Below, piece by piece: positions 40,734 to 50,439 of a stretch of 64,000 nucleotides of DNA. The DNA lies in NCBI GenBank assembly GCA_046328505.1, contig JAXLWL010000003.1:744001-808000 (forward strand), written 5' to 3'. A program made the translations under genes and the position numbers. Within the stretch, counting starts at the first letter, position 1. Each line of letters opens with the position of its first letter. The stretch is from JBDHWG01 sp046328505. Its GTDB lineage: Bacteria > Chloroflexota > Anaerolineae > Epilineales > JAHCIE01. Under the pieces are notes generated by a model. The model saw only the letters and a program-made list of their open reading frames with translations, searched no databases and was not told the DNA's origin.

Positions 40734-41828
40734 CTACCTGTCTTGTCGCCACTGCGAGAGTCGAGCGGGGAGCGCCAGGAGCCCACTGACCTTGAGCGCA
40801 AACGAGTGCAGGTTGTCCCAGTGCCCGACGAAGATGCGCGGCACCTCGAACGGTCGATCGCGCACCAGGTCGAGATCCACCGGGCCGCGTGTCATCGTGA
40901 AGCCGACGCTGTAACCGAGACTGCCCAGCAGCTCCACGGCCTCACGGTTGTAGTCGGCCGGGCTTCCGTTCGGATACGCGAAAGCAAGCGCCGGCTGCTG
41001 AGTTTCGGATTCGACGCGTTGGCGCGACTCAGCGATCTGGCGAAGCATCTCCGCGTGGTCGAGATGGGAGAGGATGGGATGCGTCAGTGTGTGCGGCTGG
41101 CACGCGATGTTGTTCGCTACCAGGACTCTGACCTCATCCCACGTCATGAACAGGCGTGGATCGTGTGGTCTGTCCTCGACGCCTAGCGCTTCCTGCACGC
41201 TCCGCATCAGCGTCTGCTGCGCATCCTCCCGAAGCCCTTTCAGGCTCGCGATGAGTCTTTCGAGCGCAGCGTCGCGCTCGCGGTCGCTGGCAAGCGAGCA
41301 GGTGCCGATGAGCGGAAGGTCTACCGATTGTCTGGGGGTTCTGGCGAAGTAATAGGCGCACTCGTCCCACCACGGCGGCGAGGGATTGCCTAGCTGCTCC
41401 GTGATGAGAAAGATGACCGCCGGAAGGTTGTACTTCCGCAAAATGGGAAGAGCGTACTCGAAGTTGTCGCGGTACCCGTCGTCGAAGGTGATGAGCAAGG
41501 GGCGTGGGGGCAGAGGGACGCCGTGCGCGATGAACTGATGCACCGCGGCCAGGTCGACCACACTGAAGTGGCGCGCCACGTAGTGCATCTGTCGGTCGAA
41601 CAGGTCCGGCGTCGCGCTGATGTTGGTGGCATATGAGCTGCGGCGCGCGCTATCGGCGTGGCCTATCCGGTGGTAGGCCAGGACCGTCAGCCGTTGATCC
41701 CCCCACAGACGGTCGGCCACTCGGGCCGCGCCCCCCCGATGCAGAGCGGCGGCGGCCAGGTGGAATGCCTGGGGCTTTCCACCGAGCGCGCCGCCCGCCG
41801 GCAGGTCTCGTAGATTACTGCCTACCAT
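40734..41828 (-). CDS. polysaccharide deacetylase (NodB-homology)
   Basis: A 364-residue carbohydrate esterase family 4-type protein. LTVLAYHRIG opens the domain, and LLITFDDGYRDNFEYALPIL is the NodB motif with the catalytic Asp and a metal Asp. The metal-binding His pair is less clear: CQPHTLTHPILSHLDHAEM fits HxxxxH. It removes N- or O-acetyl groups from a sugar polymer. No signal peptide is evident, so it may act in the cytosol or be exported otherwise. The start overlaps the stop of the GT4 gene by 7 nt, so it is translationally coupled as the last gene of its group. Confidence 0.88.
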   Translation of the reverse strand: MVGSNLRDLPAGGALGGKPQAFHLAAAALHRGGAARVADRLWGDQRLTVLAYHRIGHADSARRSSYATNISATPDLFDRQMHYVARHFSVVDLAAVHQFIAHGVPLPPRPLLITFDDGYRDNFEYALPILRKYNLPAVIFLITEQLGNPSPPWWDECAYYFARTPRQSVDLPLIGTCSLASDRERDAALERLIASLKGLREDAQQTLMRSVQEALGVEDRPHDPRLFMTWDEVRVLVANNIACQPHTLTHPILSHLDHAEMLRQIAESRQRVESETQQPALAFAYPNGSPADYNREAVELLGSLGYSVGFTMTRGPVDLDLVRDRPFEVPRIFVGHWDNLHSFALKVSGLLALPARLSQWRQDR

Positions 41829-42952
41829 ATTCGATCGTAGATTTCGGTCACGGCCGTAACACAGTCATCCCACTTGATGAGATCGATGTCCTGCGGCACA
41901 AACGGATGACGGAGCTGGCGGACAATCGCGTCGGCTATCTCCTGGGGTGTGCTTTCCACAGGGATGGGCTGCGCCATGCCCTTGTCGGCGAGAACCGACA
42001 GGCCAGAAACGTAGGTCGTCAGCACCGAGCAGCCCATGGCGATCGCCTCGCGCGCCGCGATGGGGCTGTTCTCCGAGTAGCTCATGAAGACGACGATGCC
42101 GGCTTGCTTCAACACCTTCGCCATTTCTGCCCGGGCGATAGGAGGGATAGCGCGAATCTCCACGCGTTCGGCGACACCAAGCGCCTGAGACCGCGCGCGC
42201 AGATTCGCCTCGTAATCGCCGGAGCCGATGATGAGAAGGCGCGCATCTGGGCGCTGTTCCAGGACCTTGGGCATCGCCTCGATCAGTCGCTGGTGGCCCT
42301 TCAGTGGGTCCAGGCGGCCGACCGTCACGATAAGCCCGCTGTCCTGCTTCGGAGGCGCGTCGTCCGGAATGGGGAGGTCGAAACCGTTGGGAATCACCGA
42401 AAAGCGGTCCATTTGAACCTGGAGTAGCTTCTGGAAGTAGGTCGCTTCTTGCTCGGATATGGCAATCAGATGGGCCGCTCGCCGCAGGAGGGGGCTGAGA
42501 ACGCGCCACTGAATGGGGCGCAGGGCATTGCGCACGGCGGATGCGTGACGCGCGCTGTGAAACGTCACGACGTAGGGCGTTTGCGTCCGCAGCGCGGCCA
42601 GCATGGCCGTCGGCGCTACGAAATTGTGGGCGCCTTGCAGGTGGATGAGGTCCCATCGCTCGCGCGCGATGACCTTGAAGATATCCGGCGCGAAGTAGTA
42701 GTCCCGATCTTTCGGAAACGCCGGCACGCGGATGAGGCGCACGCGCTCGGCCATCTCTTCCCGCGCCAACGTTCCCATCGGGTCTGTCGATAGCACCGTG
42801 ACATCAAAGCCCCGCCGGGCCAGCCGCGTCGCCAGCTCGTAGGCATGCGTCGGCACGCCGCCCATGTACGGGAAGTAGGACCAGGTAACCTGCAAAATCC
42901 GGCGCTGCTTCTCGGCGCACGAGTCTTCCAAATGCCGGGGCATCGGCATCAT
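41822..42952 (-). CDS. GT4-family glycosyltransferase
   Basis: A 376-residue retaining glycosyltransferase with two Rossmann domains. The N-terminal domain has VTWSYFPYMGGVPTHAYELATRL, and the C-terminal domain has VTVGRLDPLKGHQRLIEAM and a SENSPIAAREAIAMGCSVL nucleotide-binding loop in place of the common E-x7-E. It is clearly paralogous to the GT4 enzyme at 51477 in the divergent operon (same YFPYxGG, DYYFAPD and FVAPTAMLA/FVPPLAMLA blocks). It overlaps the methyltransferase stop by 4 nt (ATGA). Confidence 0.9.
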   Translation of the reverse strand: MMPMPRHLEDSCAEKQRRILQVTWSYFPYMGGVPTHAYELATRLARRGFDVTVLSTDPMGTLAREEMAERVRLIRVPAFPKDRDYYFAPDIFKVIARERWDLIHLQGAHNFVAPTAMLAALRTQTPYVVTFHSARHASAVRNALRPIQWRVLSPLLRRAAHLIAISEQEATYFQKLLQVQMDRFSVIPNGFDLPIPDDAPPKQDSGLIVTVGRLDPLKGHQRLIEAMPKVLEQRPDARLLIIGSGDYEANLRARSQALGVAERVEIRAIPPIARAEMAKVLKQAGIVVFMSYSENSPIAAREAIAMGCSVLTTYVSGLSVLADKGMAQPIPVESTPQEIADAIVRQLRHPFVPQDIDLIKWDDCVTAVTEIYDRIW

Positions 42953-43923
42953 CTTATCCCGCCCCGGTAGAGTCGAATCACCTCTCTGTCCGTAAGGGTG
43001 CGGTCGCTCTTCCTGCCCATGAAGAAGTAGCCCGACGACGCATCAAAGGCGCCGGGGCGTTGGCCGAGGTAGGCATCAAAGTACTTGAGGTAGAAAAGCG
43101 TCAGCCGGCAGAATGCGCGGATCAGGGCGCGCATCGGTTTCGAGGTCGCAAAGCCGAGCAGGAAGTACTGGTAGGACCACGCCAACGCCGTGCCCGGCCC
43201 CTGGCCGGTGCCGCTGTCAATCTCGTCGAACCGTCGGAATAGACGCCGATGCCCCAGGTGAGTAAAGCGCGTGAAATCGTACGGTCCGGCGTGCACCTGC
43301 TGCATGAAGGGCGTCTCGGCGTAGACTACGCCCTCCTTACTCAGCACGCGATAGATCTCTTCCACACAGCGGAACGGATCGGCGACGTGGTGCAGGACGG
43401 CCTGAGCGATGATGCCGTCGAACGTGCCGTCCTCAAACGGAATGTCATGGGCGTCACAGATCATGTTTGTGCGCGGGCCAAAGGACACGTCGCTCTCCAC
43501 GAGCTGAATCGGCGGCGCGTGTCGCAAGAGGTGCTCCATGCCCGGCCCGAGAATACTGCCGCCAATAACGAGCACCTTCGGCTCTGACGACCGCGCAAGG
43601 AGAGCCTGCACGAACCGCTGCATGTTCTCTTTCTTCTTCGTTGTGCGGTGGAAGCTCGGCAGGCGGCGGTCGGCAACGGCTACCAGTTGGCCGGCGCGCG
43701 ATAGATCGAAGAATGTGGAACGCCGCTGGATGAAGTCATCCACGGAAAACACGCTCGCCTCATCGTTGATCAGGACTGGGATGCCATCCACGATGGGGAA
43801 GCGGTGCGATTGCGCGTTATGAGTGCACACCAGCCAGGTGTCACACTCTTCGAGCGGCGCCCGGCAGACAGGACACCGCAGCAGCGCATGGAAGGCCGCG
43901 GGCAGTTTGAGGTCGCTATACAT
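42949..43923 (-). CDS. SAM methyltransferase with Trm112-like zinc ribbon
   Basis: A 324-residue protein. The N-terminal ~60 residues form a Trm112-like segment (LLRCPVCRAPL, then FPIVDGIPVLI). A class I methyltransferase domain follows with VLVIGGSILGPGMEHLL as the AdoMet-binding loop and FDGIIAQAVLHHVADPFRCVEEIYRVL as motif post-II/IV. C-terminal residues resemble sugar-pathway methyltransferases. It probably methylates a sugar or lipid intermediate of the glycan. The same zinc segment recurs at the end of the P-loop protein at 59822. Confidence 0.85.
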   Translation of the reverse strand: MYSDLKLPAAFHALLRCPVCRAPLEECDTWLVCTHNAQSHRFPIVDGIPVLINDEASVFSVDDFIQRRSTFFDLSRAGQLVAVADRRLPSFHRTTKKKENMQRFVQALLARSSEPKVLVIGGSILGPGMEHLLRHAPPIQLVESDVSFGPRTNMICDAHDIPFEDGTFDGIIAQAVLHHVADPFRCVEEIYRVLSKEGVVYAETPFMQQVHAGPYDFTRFTHLGHRRLFRRFDEIDSGTGQGPGTALAWSYQYFLLGFATSKPMRALIRAFCRLTLFYLKYFDAYLGQRPGAFDASSGYFFMGRKSDRTLTDREVIRLYRGGIR

Positions 43924-44088
43924 AGGCCAGCTTTCGAATCCACTCTAAGAGTTAGCAGCACTGAGGACCCGCATCGAGAATACAGACCCGGCGCGCGGGC
44001 AAAGACACCGCTCGTTCTATAGAGACGCCAAAGTGGAAATAAAATACATCAAACGCCTTAAGATCGGCGCCCTGCTCTTCACGCATCT

Positions 44089-45246
44089 TCACAAGTCGGC
44101 CAATCGCCCGGCCCATCGTCGGCTTCGCGAACCCCCGCGTGTCTCAAGGATCTCAGCATAGATGTCGGTGGTGCGCCGGCTCATCGTTTCCGCGGAGAAC
44201 TCTTGCTGCGCGCGCGCCTGGCCGGCCGCGCCGAGGCGATGGCTCAGCGCCGGATCGGAGAGCACTCGCTGAATGGCGGAGGCCAGGGCTGCGGAATCGG
44301 CCGGAGGAACGAGCAGACCCGTCTCGCCGTCGGTGACGGCTTCACCGGTGCCGCCGACGGCCGTCGCGATGACGGGCTTGCCCGCGGCCATCGCTTCCAG
44401 CACCGAGAGCGGCAGACCCTCAAACAGCGAGGGCAGAACGAAGAGATCGCTTTGCGCGAGAAGCGCGGGGACATCGGTGCGGTGTCCCAGGAACACGACG
44501 CGGTCGGCCAGTCCGCGCTCGCGGACTTCGGTTTCCAGCGCCTCACGCTCAGGCCCGTCGCCGGCCAGAGCGAACGTCGCGTCCGAAACGGAACAGGCGG
44601 CCCGTAGCAGATAGCTCAGGCCTTTCTGAGGATGAAGGCGCGCGACGGTGAGCACGCGGGGGCGCTGACGCGTGTTCGACGGCCGCCAGGCGTGCGTTTG
44701 GGGCGTCGTGGCGGCATATGGCGCAAGCGGTATGCCGTTATGCACCACCTGGAGCTTCTCGGCAGGAAGATCGACGGCCTCACGCAGGCGCCGCGCCAGG
44801 GCGTGCGAGACGGCGATGTAGCGGTCCATGCCTCGGGCGAGTAGCTGCTCGGCGCGAAGAGGGCGTTGCCACGGCACCTCGACAAACAGGTGCTCTGTCG
44901 CGACGACGGCCGGCACGCCGGCGAGTATGGCGGCGAGCCTCGGGTACATGCAGGCCAGTGGCTGGACGAGATGGGCGTGGAACACGGCCGGCTGCAAGGC
45001 GCGCAGGTCCCGAACAAAGCTTACAAGGTGTCTCAGCCCGTCCTGCCCGAGCATCCTGGGAATGGCCCACGTCCTCACTCCTAGCGACGCGGCGCCGGCG
45101 GCGAGCGGGGCCACGCCCGCCTCGGGGTGATGCACGACAACAGGCTCCCACCGGCTTCGGTCTAGCGCGGCGAGAAGGATGAGAATGGCCTGCTCGCTGC
45201 CGCCGAAGGTCGGGCTATCCGTGAAGTAAACGACCCGCTGCTTCAT
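44089..45246 (-). CDS. GT4-family glycosyltransferase
   Basis: A 385-residue GT4 enzyme. FTDSPTFGGSEQAILILLAAL opens the acceptor domain; VARLHPQKGLSYLLRAA, LAGDGPEREALE and PSLFEGLPLSVLEAMAAGKPVIAT with the E-x7-E pair form the donor domain. It transfers a sugar with retention onto a lipid-linked or polymer acceptor at the inner face of the membrane. The ATG overlaps the preceding GT2 gene by 4 nt. A 165-bp spacer without features (43924-44088) separates it from the methyltransferase gene downstream. Confidence 0.9.
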   Translation of the reverse strand: MKQRVVYFTDSPTFGGSEQAILILLAALDRSRWEPVVVHHPEAGVAPLAAGAASLGVRTWAIPRMLGQDGLRHLVSFVRDLRALQPAVFHAHLVQPLACMYPRLAAILAGVPAVVATEHLFVEVPWQRPLRAEQLLARGMDRYIAVSHALARRLREAVDLPAEKLQVVHNGIPLAPYAATTPQTHAWRPSNTRQRPRVLTVARLHPQKGLSYLLRAACSVSDATFALAGDGPEREALETEVRERGLADRVVFLGHRTDVPALLAQSDLFVLPSLFEGLPLSVLEAMAAGKPVIATAVGGTGEAVTDGETGLLVPPADSAALASAIQRVLSDPALSHRLGAAGQARAQQEFSAETMSRRTTDIYAEILETRGGSRSRRWAGRLADL

Positions 45247-46253
45247 GCTTCCGTCTCTCGGGGCGCCCTGGGCCGCGCCGCCTCATCGCCGCCTCTCGTG
45301 GCCGGTCTCCCCTGCGCCGTTTGCACGCCGTGCCAATAGCAGTAGTCCAGCGCCAGGTCGTAAGCCCTCTGCGACGGCGAAGGCCACCTGTCTAGCCACT
45401 TCACCCCGCCGATCACAGCGTCCAGCGTCTCGGGGCGCACGCGGCTCGCCAGGAGCAGCCCGCCGCGCAGCATCCGCCAGATGGGTGAGCCGCGGCGATA
45501 GCTACTGAGCTTCAAGTCGGGCACGACCTCGGGATGCATGTTAGCCAGGAGAATCGACGTTTTCCCTTTTGCGATCGCATCTCTCGCCAGCCCACCGAAG
45601 TCCTTCATCTGGGATTGAAAGGCCAACGCCCGGGGGCTGTAGCGGAAGATAACACCGAGTTTCCGCAGCCGGATCGATAGCTCAATATCCTCATTCCCGT
45701 AGATGGTGAAGGCCGGGTTGAAGCCGTCAACGTCCAGGAGAACGCTGCGGCGAATGGAGAAGTTGCCGCTGTAGAAATCCCGAAGCTGGAGCCGATGCCC
45801 CGGCTCCGATAGCCGGGCAAGATGGCGGTTGAAGCGCGCGCCCGCGTACTGCAGGGCCGGCGGCGAAGAGGCGTCCCAGCGAATTGGCGCCGCCCCCATG
45901 ACCCCCAGCGCTGCATCCGCGGCGTGCTCCGCCAGGTGCGCCGCGAGGAACTCGGGCTGCGGCTGCATGTCATCGTCCAGCAGCACCAGCAGATCGCCGG
46001 ACGCGGCCCGAATGCCGAGATTGCACGCAGCCGCCCGGCCGCGGTTCTCCTGCCAGAGCGCGCGTAACCTGTACGGCGCTTCGAAGGCCTCGACCATCTC
46101 GCGTGTGCCATCCCGAGAGCCGTCAACGGCGACGATGACCTCATATCGGTCAGGCGGGAACGTCTGGCGCGCGAGGCAATGCAGCGCTCGCTCGACGGCG
46201 TCGCGCCGCTGGTATGTTGGAATGACGACGCTGACGCTGTGCAAGGCCATCAT
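45243..46253 (-). CDS. GT2-family glycosyltransferase
   Basis: A ~336-residue GT-A enzyme. VSVVIPTYQRRDAVERALHCL, VDGSRDGTREM, DLLVLLDDDMQPQPEFLAAHL (DxD) and the acceptor region FNPAFTIYGNEDIELSIRLRKLG (ED) are present. It is an inverting glycosyltransferase, similar to chain-elongating or rhamnosyl-type enzymes. The start ATG at 46253 overlaps the stop of the upstream GT4 gene as ATGA; an in-frame GTG at 46262 is an alternative. Confidence 0.9.
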   Translation of the reverse strand: MMALHSVSVVIPTYQRRDAVERALHCLARQTFPPDRYEVIVAVDGSRDGTREMVEAFEAPYRLRALWQENRGRAAACNLGIRAASGDLLVLLDDDMQPQPEFLAAHLAEHAADAALGVMGAAPIRWDASSPPALQYAGARFNRHLARLSEPGHRLQLRDFYSGNFSIRRSVLLDVDGFNPAFTIYGNEDIELSIRLRKLGVIFRYSPRALAFQSQMKDFGGLARDAIAKGKTSILLANMHPEVVPDLKLSSYRRGSPIWRMLRGGLLLASRVRPETLDAVIGGVKWLDRWPSPSQRAYDLALDYCYWHGVQTAQGRPATRGGDEAARPRAPRETEA

Positions 46254-47518
46254 CCGCTCCACACTCTGGCCCGGCTGCCGCGGCGACGTTCAACCTGCCG
46301 GTGCGTCTCGATCACCTCGCCGTAAATCGCCTCCAGCCGGCGGGCGTATGCCTGGACGCTGAAGTGTCTGTCCACGAAGGCGCGCGCGGCTCTCCCCAGG
46401 GCTTCCCGCTGCTCGCGGCCGGCGAGCAGCCCGGCAGCCGCTTCCACAATGCCCTCGTCGGCGTCGGCCATGACAAGCGGCGGACGTTCGCCGGCCAGGG
46501 TCAGCCCCTCGGCCCCCAGGGGCGTCGTGATCACCGCTTTGCCCAGCGCCATCGCCTGCAACACTTTCATGCGCATGCCACCCCCCACGCGCACGGGGGC
46601 GAGAACGACGGCGGCGCGTTCCAGGAACGACTCCACTGAAGGCACATAGCCCGTGACGATGACGTCTTCGGACGCGAGCGCCTGGATCTCGGGCGGCGGA
46701 TAGCTCCCCACGAGAACGAGGCGTACACCGGACCGCCGCGCGCGTAGCTGCGGCATGATCGACTGCGCCAGCCACAGCGCCGCGTCGACATTGGGCCAGT
46801 GCGAGAAGCCGCCGACGAAGACGAGCGAATCATCCTGCTCGCTGCGGGGGTCCGCTGCCGGGGGCATTTCGATGCCAAACGGGTTCACCCGGACGCGTCC
46901 CGCCAGGGATGGATCGATGCGCTGAATCGCCTCGACGTCGCGCGCCGTGAAGACCTGGACGCAATCGAAGCGCCGCCAGACGTGGGGCTGGTACCACCGC
47001 CAGCGCTGCCAGTCGATCTCATTGAAGACCGTGGCCCTTCGCCGATGCCGCAGTATGGCTCGCCAGTCGATGGGCCGCGGCCGTCTGACCTCCATCTCGG
47101 TCAACACAGTCGGCTGGGCCGCGCCATACCGATACACGCCCATCGCGTTGTCCTCGGCCGTGACGATGTCGAAATGCCGTTCGCTCAGCAGACGATCGAT
47201 GAGGCGCTGCAGCTCAGGCTCCCAGTACCAGACCGTCCGAAACGGATACCGCCCGCACAACCACAATCGGGCCAGCCGACGCCGACGCTCCCAGCGTCTC
47301 CGCCGCTCATCGGGCTGCGGCCGGGCGATGTGAACGTCTACGCCGAGATGGCGCAGGCGCGAAATCGCGTCTGATTCGGGCTCGGGGGCGTCATCCGCCG
47401 TCACCAGTGTCACCTCATGGCGCGCGGCCAGCCCCCGGAGTTGGGCATAGACGACGAGGGGAACCGAGTTCGTGGGCTGCGTATCGGGCGGCGTGGGCGT
47501 CGCTACCAGGATCTTCAT
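46250..47518 (-). CDS. GT4-family glycosyltransferase
   Basis: A 422-residue GT4 enzyme with an N-terminal acceptor domain (MKILVATPTPPDTQPTNSVP) and a donor domain containing VFVGGFSHWPNVDAALWLAQ, VILTGYVPSV-like strand VIVTGYVPSVESFLERAA and GGGMRMKVLQAMALGKAVITT. It resembles glycosyltransferases of exopolysaccharide systems that act on lipid-linked intermediates. The start at 47518 is chosen from alignment of the conserved beginning; upstream residues up to 47569 are not supported. It is 22 nt from the preceding gene. Confidence 0.88.
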   Translation of the reverse strand: MKILVATPTPPDTQPTNSVPLVVYAQLRGLAARHEVTLVTADDAPEPESDAISRLRHLGVDVHIARPQPDERRRRWERRRRLARLWLCGRYPFRTVWYWEPELQRLIDRLLSERHFDIVTAEDNAMGVYRYGAAQPTVLTEMEVRRPRPIDWRAILRHRRRATVFNEIDWQRWRWYQPHVWRRFDCVQVFTARDVEAIQRIDPSLAGRVRVNPFGIEMPPAADPRSEQDDSLVFVGGFSHWPNVDAALWLAQSIMPQLRARRSGVRLVLVGSYPPPEIQALASEDVIVTGYVPSVESFLERAAVVLAPVRVGGGMRMKVLQAMALGKAVITTPLGAEGLTLAGERPPLVMADADEGIVEAAAGLLAGREQREALGRAARAFVDRHFSVQAYARRLEAIYGEVIETHRQVERRRGSRARVWSG

Positions 47519-47540
47519 GGCGGATACATTGCGGAGAGGG

Positions 47541-48671
47541 TCATTCTGGGTTTTCGAGGGTTCTGCCAACCGGGGCCGTGCTACTGTCGGGGTAGTCCTC
47601 GACAGGGCCTGTCGGCTGGAGGCGACCCAGGAGCCGATTCAGGCGTCCCCGCGACGGCGGCACCATGGCTTGTTCGGCTAACCATCGGTCGAAAGGCTTG
47701 GGCGCCAGAACCAGCGCGGCGAACCAGAGGACATACAGGAGCTTCATGGCGAAGGAGACATCGAAGCGGCGCGCGGACGCGATCGCACCGAGAGTGAGCA
47801 GCCGCCAGAGATTGTCCTCCTCGAACGGGTGCCGCGACGGCTCCAGCTTCAGCGAAATGGCGCGGTTAATCACGTGCGCGACGGAGAGAATGTCCTCCGG
47901 CTTGCTCGGCCGACCGGGAAGTCCCAGTCTGTTGGCGAAGTCGGCAATGTAGACTCTCGTCTTCTGCCAGTGGGTGGCGCTATCGCGGACCGCGCCCAGG
48001 TTCAAGCCGCGGCTGGAGTAAGAGTTTGAGCCATGGATGCGGTAAAGGGCGCCGACTTCTTCCAGCGACACAATGGGCCCGAAGAGTGGCGCGAGATGGC
48101 AGAGATAGTAGTCGGCAAGGGTGCGAAATTCCTGCTCAGGGATAGGCAGAATCGAGCGCAGGACACACGCCGCGAACGCGTTGCCACTCATTCCGAGCCA
48201 GACGAGATCGGCCGGGAACTTCATGACCTGCTCCGCCAGAAACCCGCTGGGCATGCGCTGGTGCGGGTAGGGAAGAATCTGGCCGCTACGCTCCCCGCGT
48301 TCATCGATGATTTCGACGCGATACTGAACCTTGGCCGTGCCGGGCCGCTCGTAAAACGCCTGAGCGACACGGCCCGCCGTCTCCGGCAGCAGGACATCAT
48401 CTGCGTCGAGAAAGATGACGATATCGCCATGAGCATGGGCAAAGCCCAGGTTGAGAGCCGACGCCTGCCCCCCGTTGGGCTTGAATATCGCCGTAATGCA
48501 GTCGCCATAACCGAGCATGATGTCGCCCGACTCGTCGGTCGAGCCGTCGTCGACGACAATCACCTCGACGTTCGGATGGGTCTGATTGAGCGCGCTGTCA
48601 ATCGCATGGGTGAGGAAACGCGAGTAGTTGTAGTTGTCGATTATTATCGATACCAACGGGCGCAGAGGCAT
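47541..48671 (-). CDS. GT2-family glycosyltransferase, first gene of minus-strand group
   Basis: A 376-residue GT-A enzyme. VSIIIDNYNYSRFLTHAIDSAL, VIVVDDGSTDESGDIM, DIVIFLDADDVLLPET (DxD) mark the catalytic domain; the last ~130 residues are helical with a hydrophobic stretch (FAMKLLYVLWFAALVLAP) that may associate with the membrane. It is the promoter-proximal gene of the four-gene glycosyltransferase group and is divergent from the large plus-strand operon. Confidence 0.9.
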   Translation of the reverse strand: MPLRPLVSIIIDNYNYSRFLTHAIDSALNQTHPNVEVIVVDDGSTDESGDIMLGYGDCITAIFKPNGGQASALNLGFAHAHGDIVIFLDADDVLLPETAGRVAQAFYERPGTAKVQYRVEIIDERGERSGQILPYPHQRMPSGFLAEQVMKFPADLVWLGMSGNAFAACVLRSILPIPEQEFRTLADYYLCHLAPLFGPIVSLEEVGALYRIHGSNSYSSRGLNLGAVRDSATHWQKTRVYIADFANRLGLPGRPSKPEDILSVAHVINRAISLKLEPSRHPFEEDNLWRLLTLGAIASARRFDVSFAMKLLYVLWFAALVLAPKPFDRWLAEQAMVPPSRGRLNRLLGRLQPTGPVEDYPDSSTAPVGRTLENPE

Positions 48672-49072
48672 GTGGTTCCAAATTCCAGTCTAAACCTGCT
48701 CTGCAGCGTGAGCAGGCGGAATCATTCGGCAGAGTGCGACACAGATTACCTTGATAGTGTCTGAAGCAATAGTGTGCGAAGACAGGCCCAAAAATACATA
48801 GAGTCGGAGAGGCAGGGGGCTGCGGCGTGAAATTTGGGTGAATTAGTGTCCGCTGATTCGGTCGGCCTTCCCTAATATCGGCCGATCCCAGCGCCGGAAT
48901 GTATTTTTGGCGGTCTGTGCTGTCTCTTGTTTACTGAGGAAGGATGCGCAACGGCCTTTTGACTCGTATCTAGGCCGATGGCGAGCTTGTAGTGTGGGGA
49001 AGTTAGCCATGCTCATCCTGGCGTTTGATCTTGGTTCAATAGTTAGCCGTTATAGAGGAGTCTGGATTCGCA
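48672..49072. promoter_or_regulatory. 400-bp divergent regulatory region between glycan operons
   Basis: No gene is present. A perfect 12-bp inverted repeat, CCAAAAATACAT at 48788-48799 and its complement at 48899-48910, continues imperfectly outward (GACAGG... / ...CTGTG), with centres about 110 bp apart. Between the arms is a second pair, TCGGTCGG / CGGCCGA. The arrangement suggests a paired binding site for a regulator of both operons. No strong -35/-10 set was found. Confidence 0.6.
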
Positions 49073-50374
49073 ATGATAACCCCTGATTTCCGGGAACGAG
49101 AGCTTGCTCCCGCGCCCGGCCCCACATCTGTGGGCAGCGACGTGAGCCGTCCTGCCGTTGCCAAGGAAAACATCCCCGAGGGTAACACCCCCAACCGCAT
49201 TGTTGCCTCCATCGTGCTCCCGGCCTATAACGAGGCGTTGGCCTTGCCGAGTGTGCTGTCGTCGATCTTCGCGGTTATCGACAGCACGTGCGAAGTCATC
49301 GTGGTGGATGATGGCTCGTCGGACGACACATCCGCGATCGCTCGCGCCTATCCATGTCGGCTGATTCGTCATGAGACGAACGCCGGTAAGGGCGCAGCGG
49401 TGCAAACTGCCGTGGATGCGGCGCGCGGCGAGTCGGTCATCATCATGGACGCGGACAACACCTACCCGGCCGACGCGATCCCGCTGATGATCACGCTCTT
49501 GGAGGACTACGACTGGGTGCGCGGCGTACGCAATCGCGACGCCGAGAACATGCCGACGGTGAATCGTCTCGGCAATAGTGTCTTCGATACCCTCCTGCGC
49601 CTGGTCCACGGCCTCGAAGGCGGCGACCACCTGACCGGACTGTATGGCCTGCGCCGTTCAGCCCTCGAATATATCAACTTCACCGCGACCGGCTTCGATC
49701 TCGAAGTCGAGATCGGCATCAAGGCCCGCGCGCACGATCTCCGCTCGATTTCATTCCCTATCGAGTATCGCCCGCGCCTGGGGGAGAAGAAGCTCCAGGC
49801 ATGGCGCGACGGGTGGCGCATCCTGCGGCGCGTGCTGGGCATGGCCCTGCTCTACAACCCTGTTCTCTCCTTCGTCGCGCCCGGGCTGGTCCTGTGGACA
49901 CTGACGGTCTTCCTAGGCCTTGGGCTTCACTACGGCGCGGCCCTGTCACCGACCCTCGCGCTGGACAACTTCGTGATCGTCGCGGTGGGCATGGCGACCT
50001 CCATCGGCTTTCAGTTGATCGTGTTCGCCGTGGTGACGGCGCTCTACAGCGCCCAGAGAGGCGTGAAGCCGGCGCCGTGGCTCCTACGGTTGAGCACGCC
50101 GCGCGCCCGGTCGGCGATCGCCGGCCTGGGCATCTCTTCGGCTCTCGTCGGGCTGGGCACGCTGAGCGTGTTCATGATCGACTGGCTGTTCGACACGCGG
50201 TGGGTCCTTGAGCCAAGTCGAGTGCTCGCGCTCGGCGGCGGCCTCCTGTTCCTGGGTCTGCAGATGATTTTGGCCGTGCTGTTTATCTCCATCTTTGCAG
50301 AGCCGGCCGAGGCTGCGTCCCGTTCCAACCGCCATCCGTCGCAACCACCGTCGTCCCGGGTCTTCGTGGAGTAG
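49073..50374 (+). CDS. membrane GT2 (polyprenyl-phosphate sugar transferase type)
   Basis: A 433-residue protein. Residues ~45-260 form a DPM1/GtrB-type GT2 domain (ASIVLPAYNEALALPSVL, VIVVDDGSSDDT, NAGKGAAVQTAV, VIIMDADNTYPADAI). Four C-terminal transmembrane spans follow (ALLYNPVLSFVAPGLVLW onwards). Such enzymes make polyprenyl-phosphate sugars or modify lipid-linked glycans at the membrane. GAGGAG lies 12 nt upstream of the ATG. It is the first gene of the long plus-strand operon. Confidence 0.88.
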   Translation: MITPDFRERELAPAPGPTSVGSDVSRPAVAKENIPEGNTPNRIVASIVLPAYNEALALPSVLSSIFAVIDSTCEVIVVDDGSSDDTSAIARAYPCRLIRHETNAGKGAAVQTAVDAARGESVIIMDADNTYPADAIPLMITLLEDYDWVRGVRNRDAENMPTVNRLGNSVFDTLLRLVHGLEGGDHLTGLYGLRRSALEYINFTATGFDLEVEIGIKARAHDLRSISFPIEYRPRLGEKKLQAWRDGWRILRRVLGMALLYNPVLSFVAPGLVLWTLTVFLGLGLHYGAALSPTLALDNFVIVAVGMATSIGFQLIVFAVVTALYSAQRGVKPAPWLLRLSTPRARSAIAGLGISSALVGLGTLSVFMIDWLFDTRWVLEPSRVLALGGGLLFLGLQMILAVLFISIFAEPAEAASRSNRHPSQPPSSRVFVE

Positions 50375-50439
50375 TAGTGTTAGTCGAGCAAGTAATCAGT
50401 GAGATTCAGGCATTCGTATTGTGAGAAAGCGGCTTAGTC

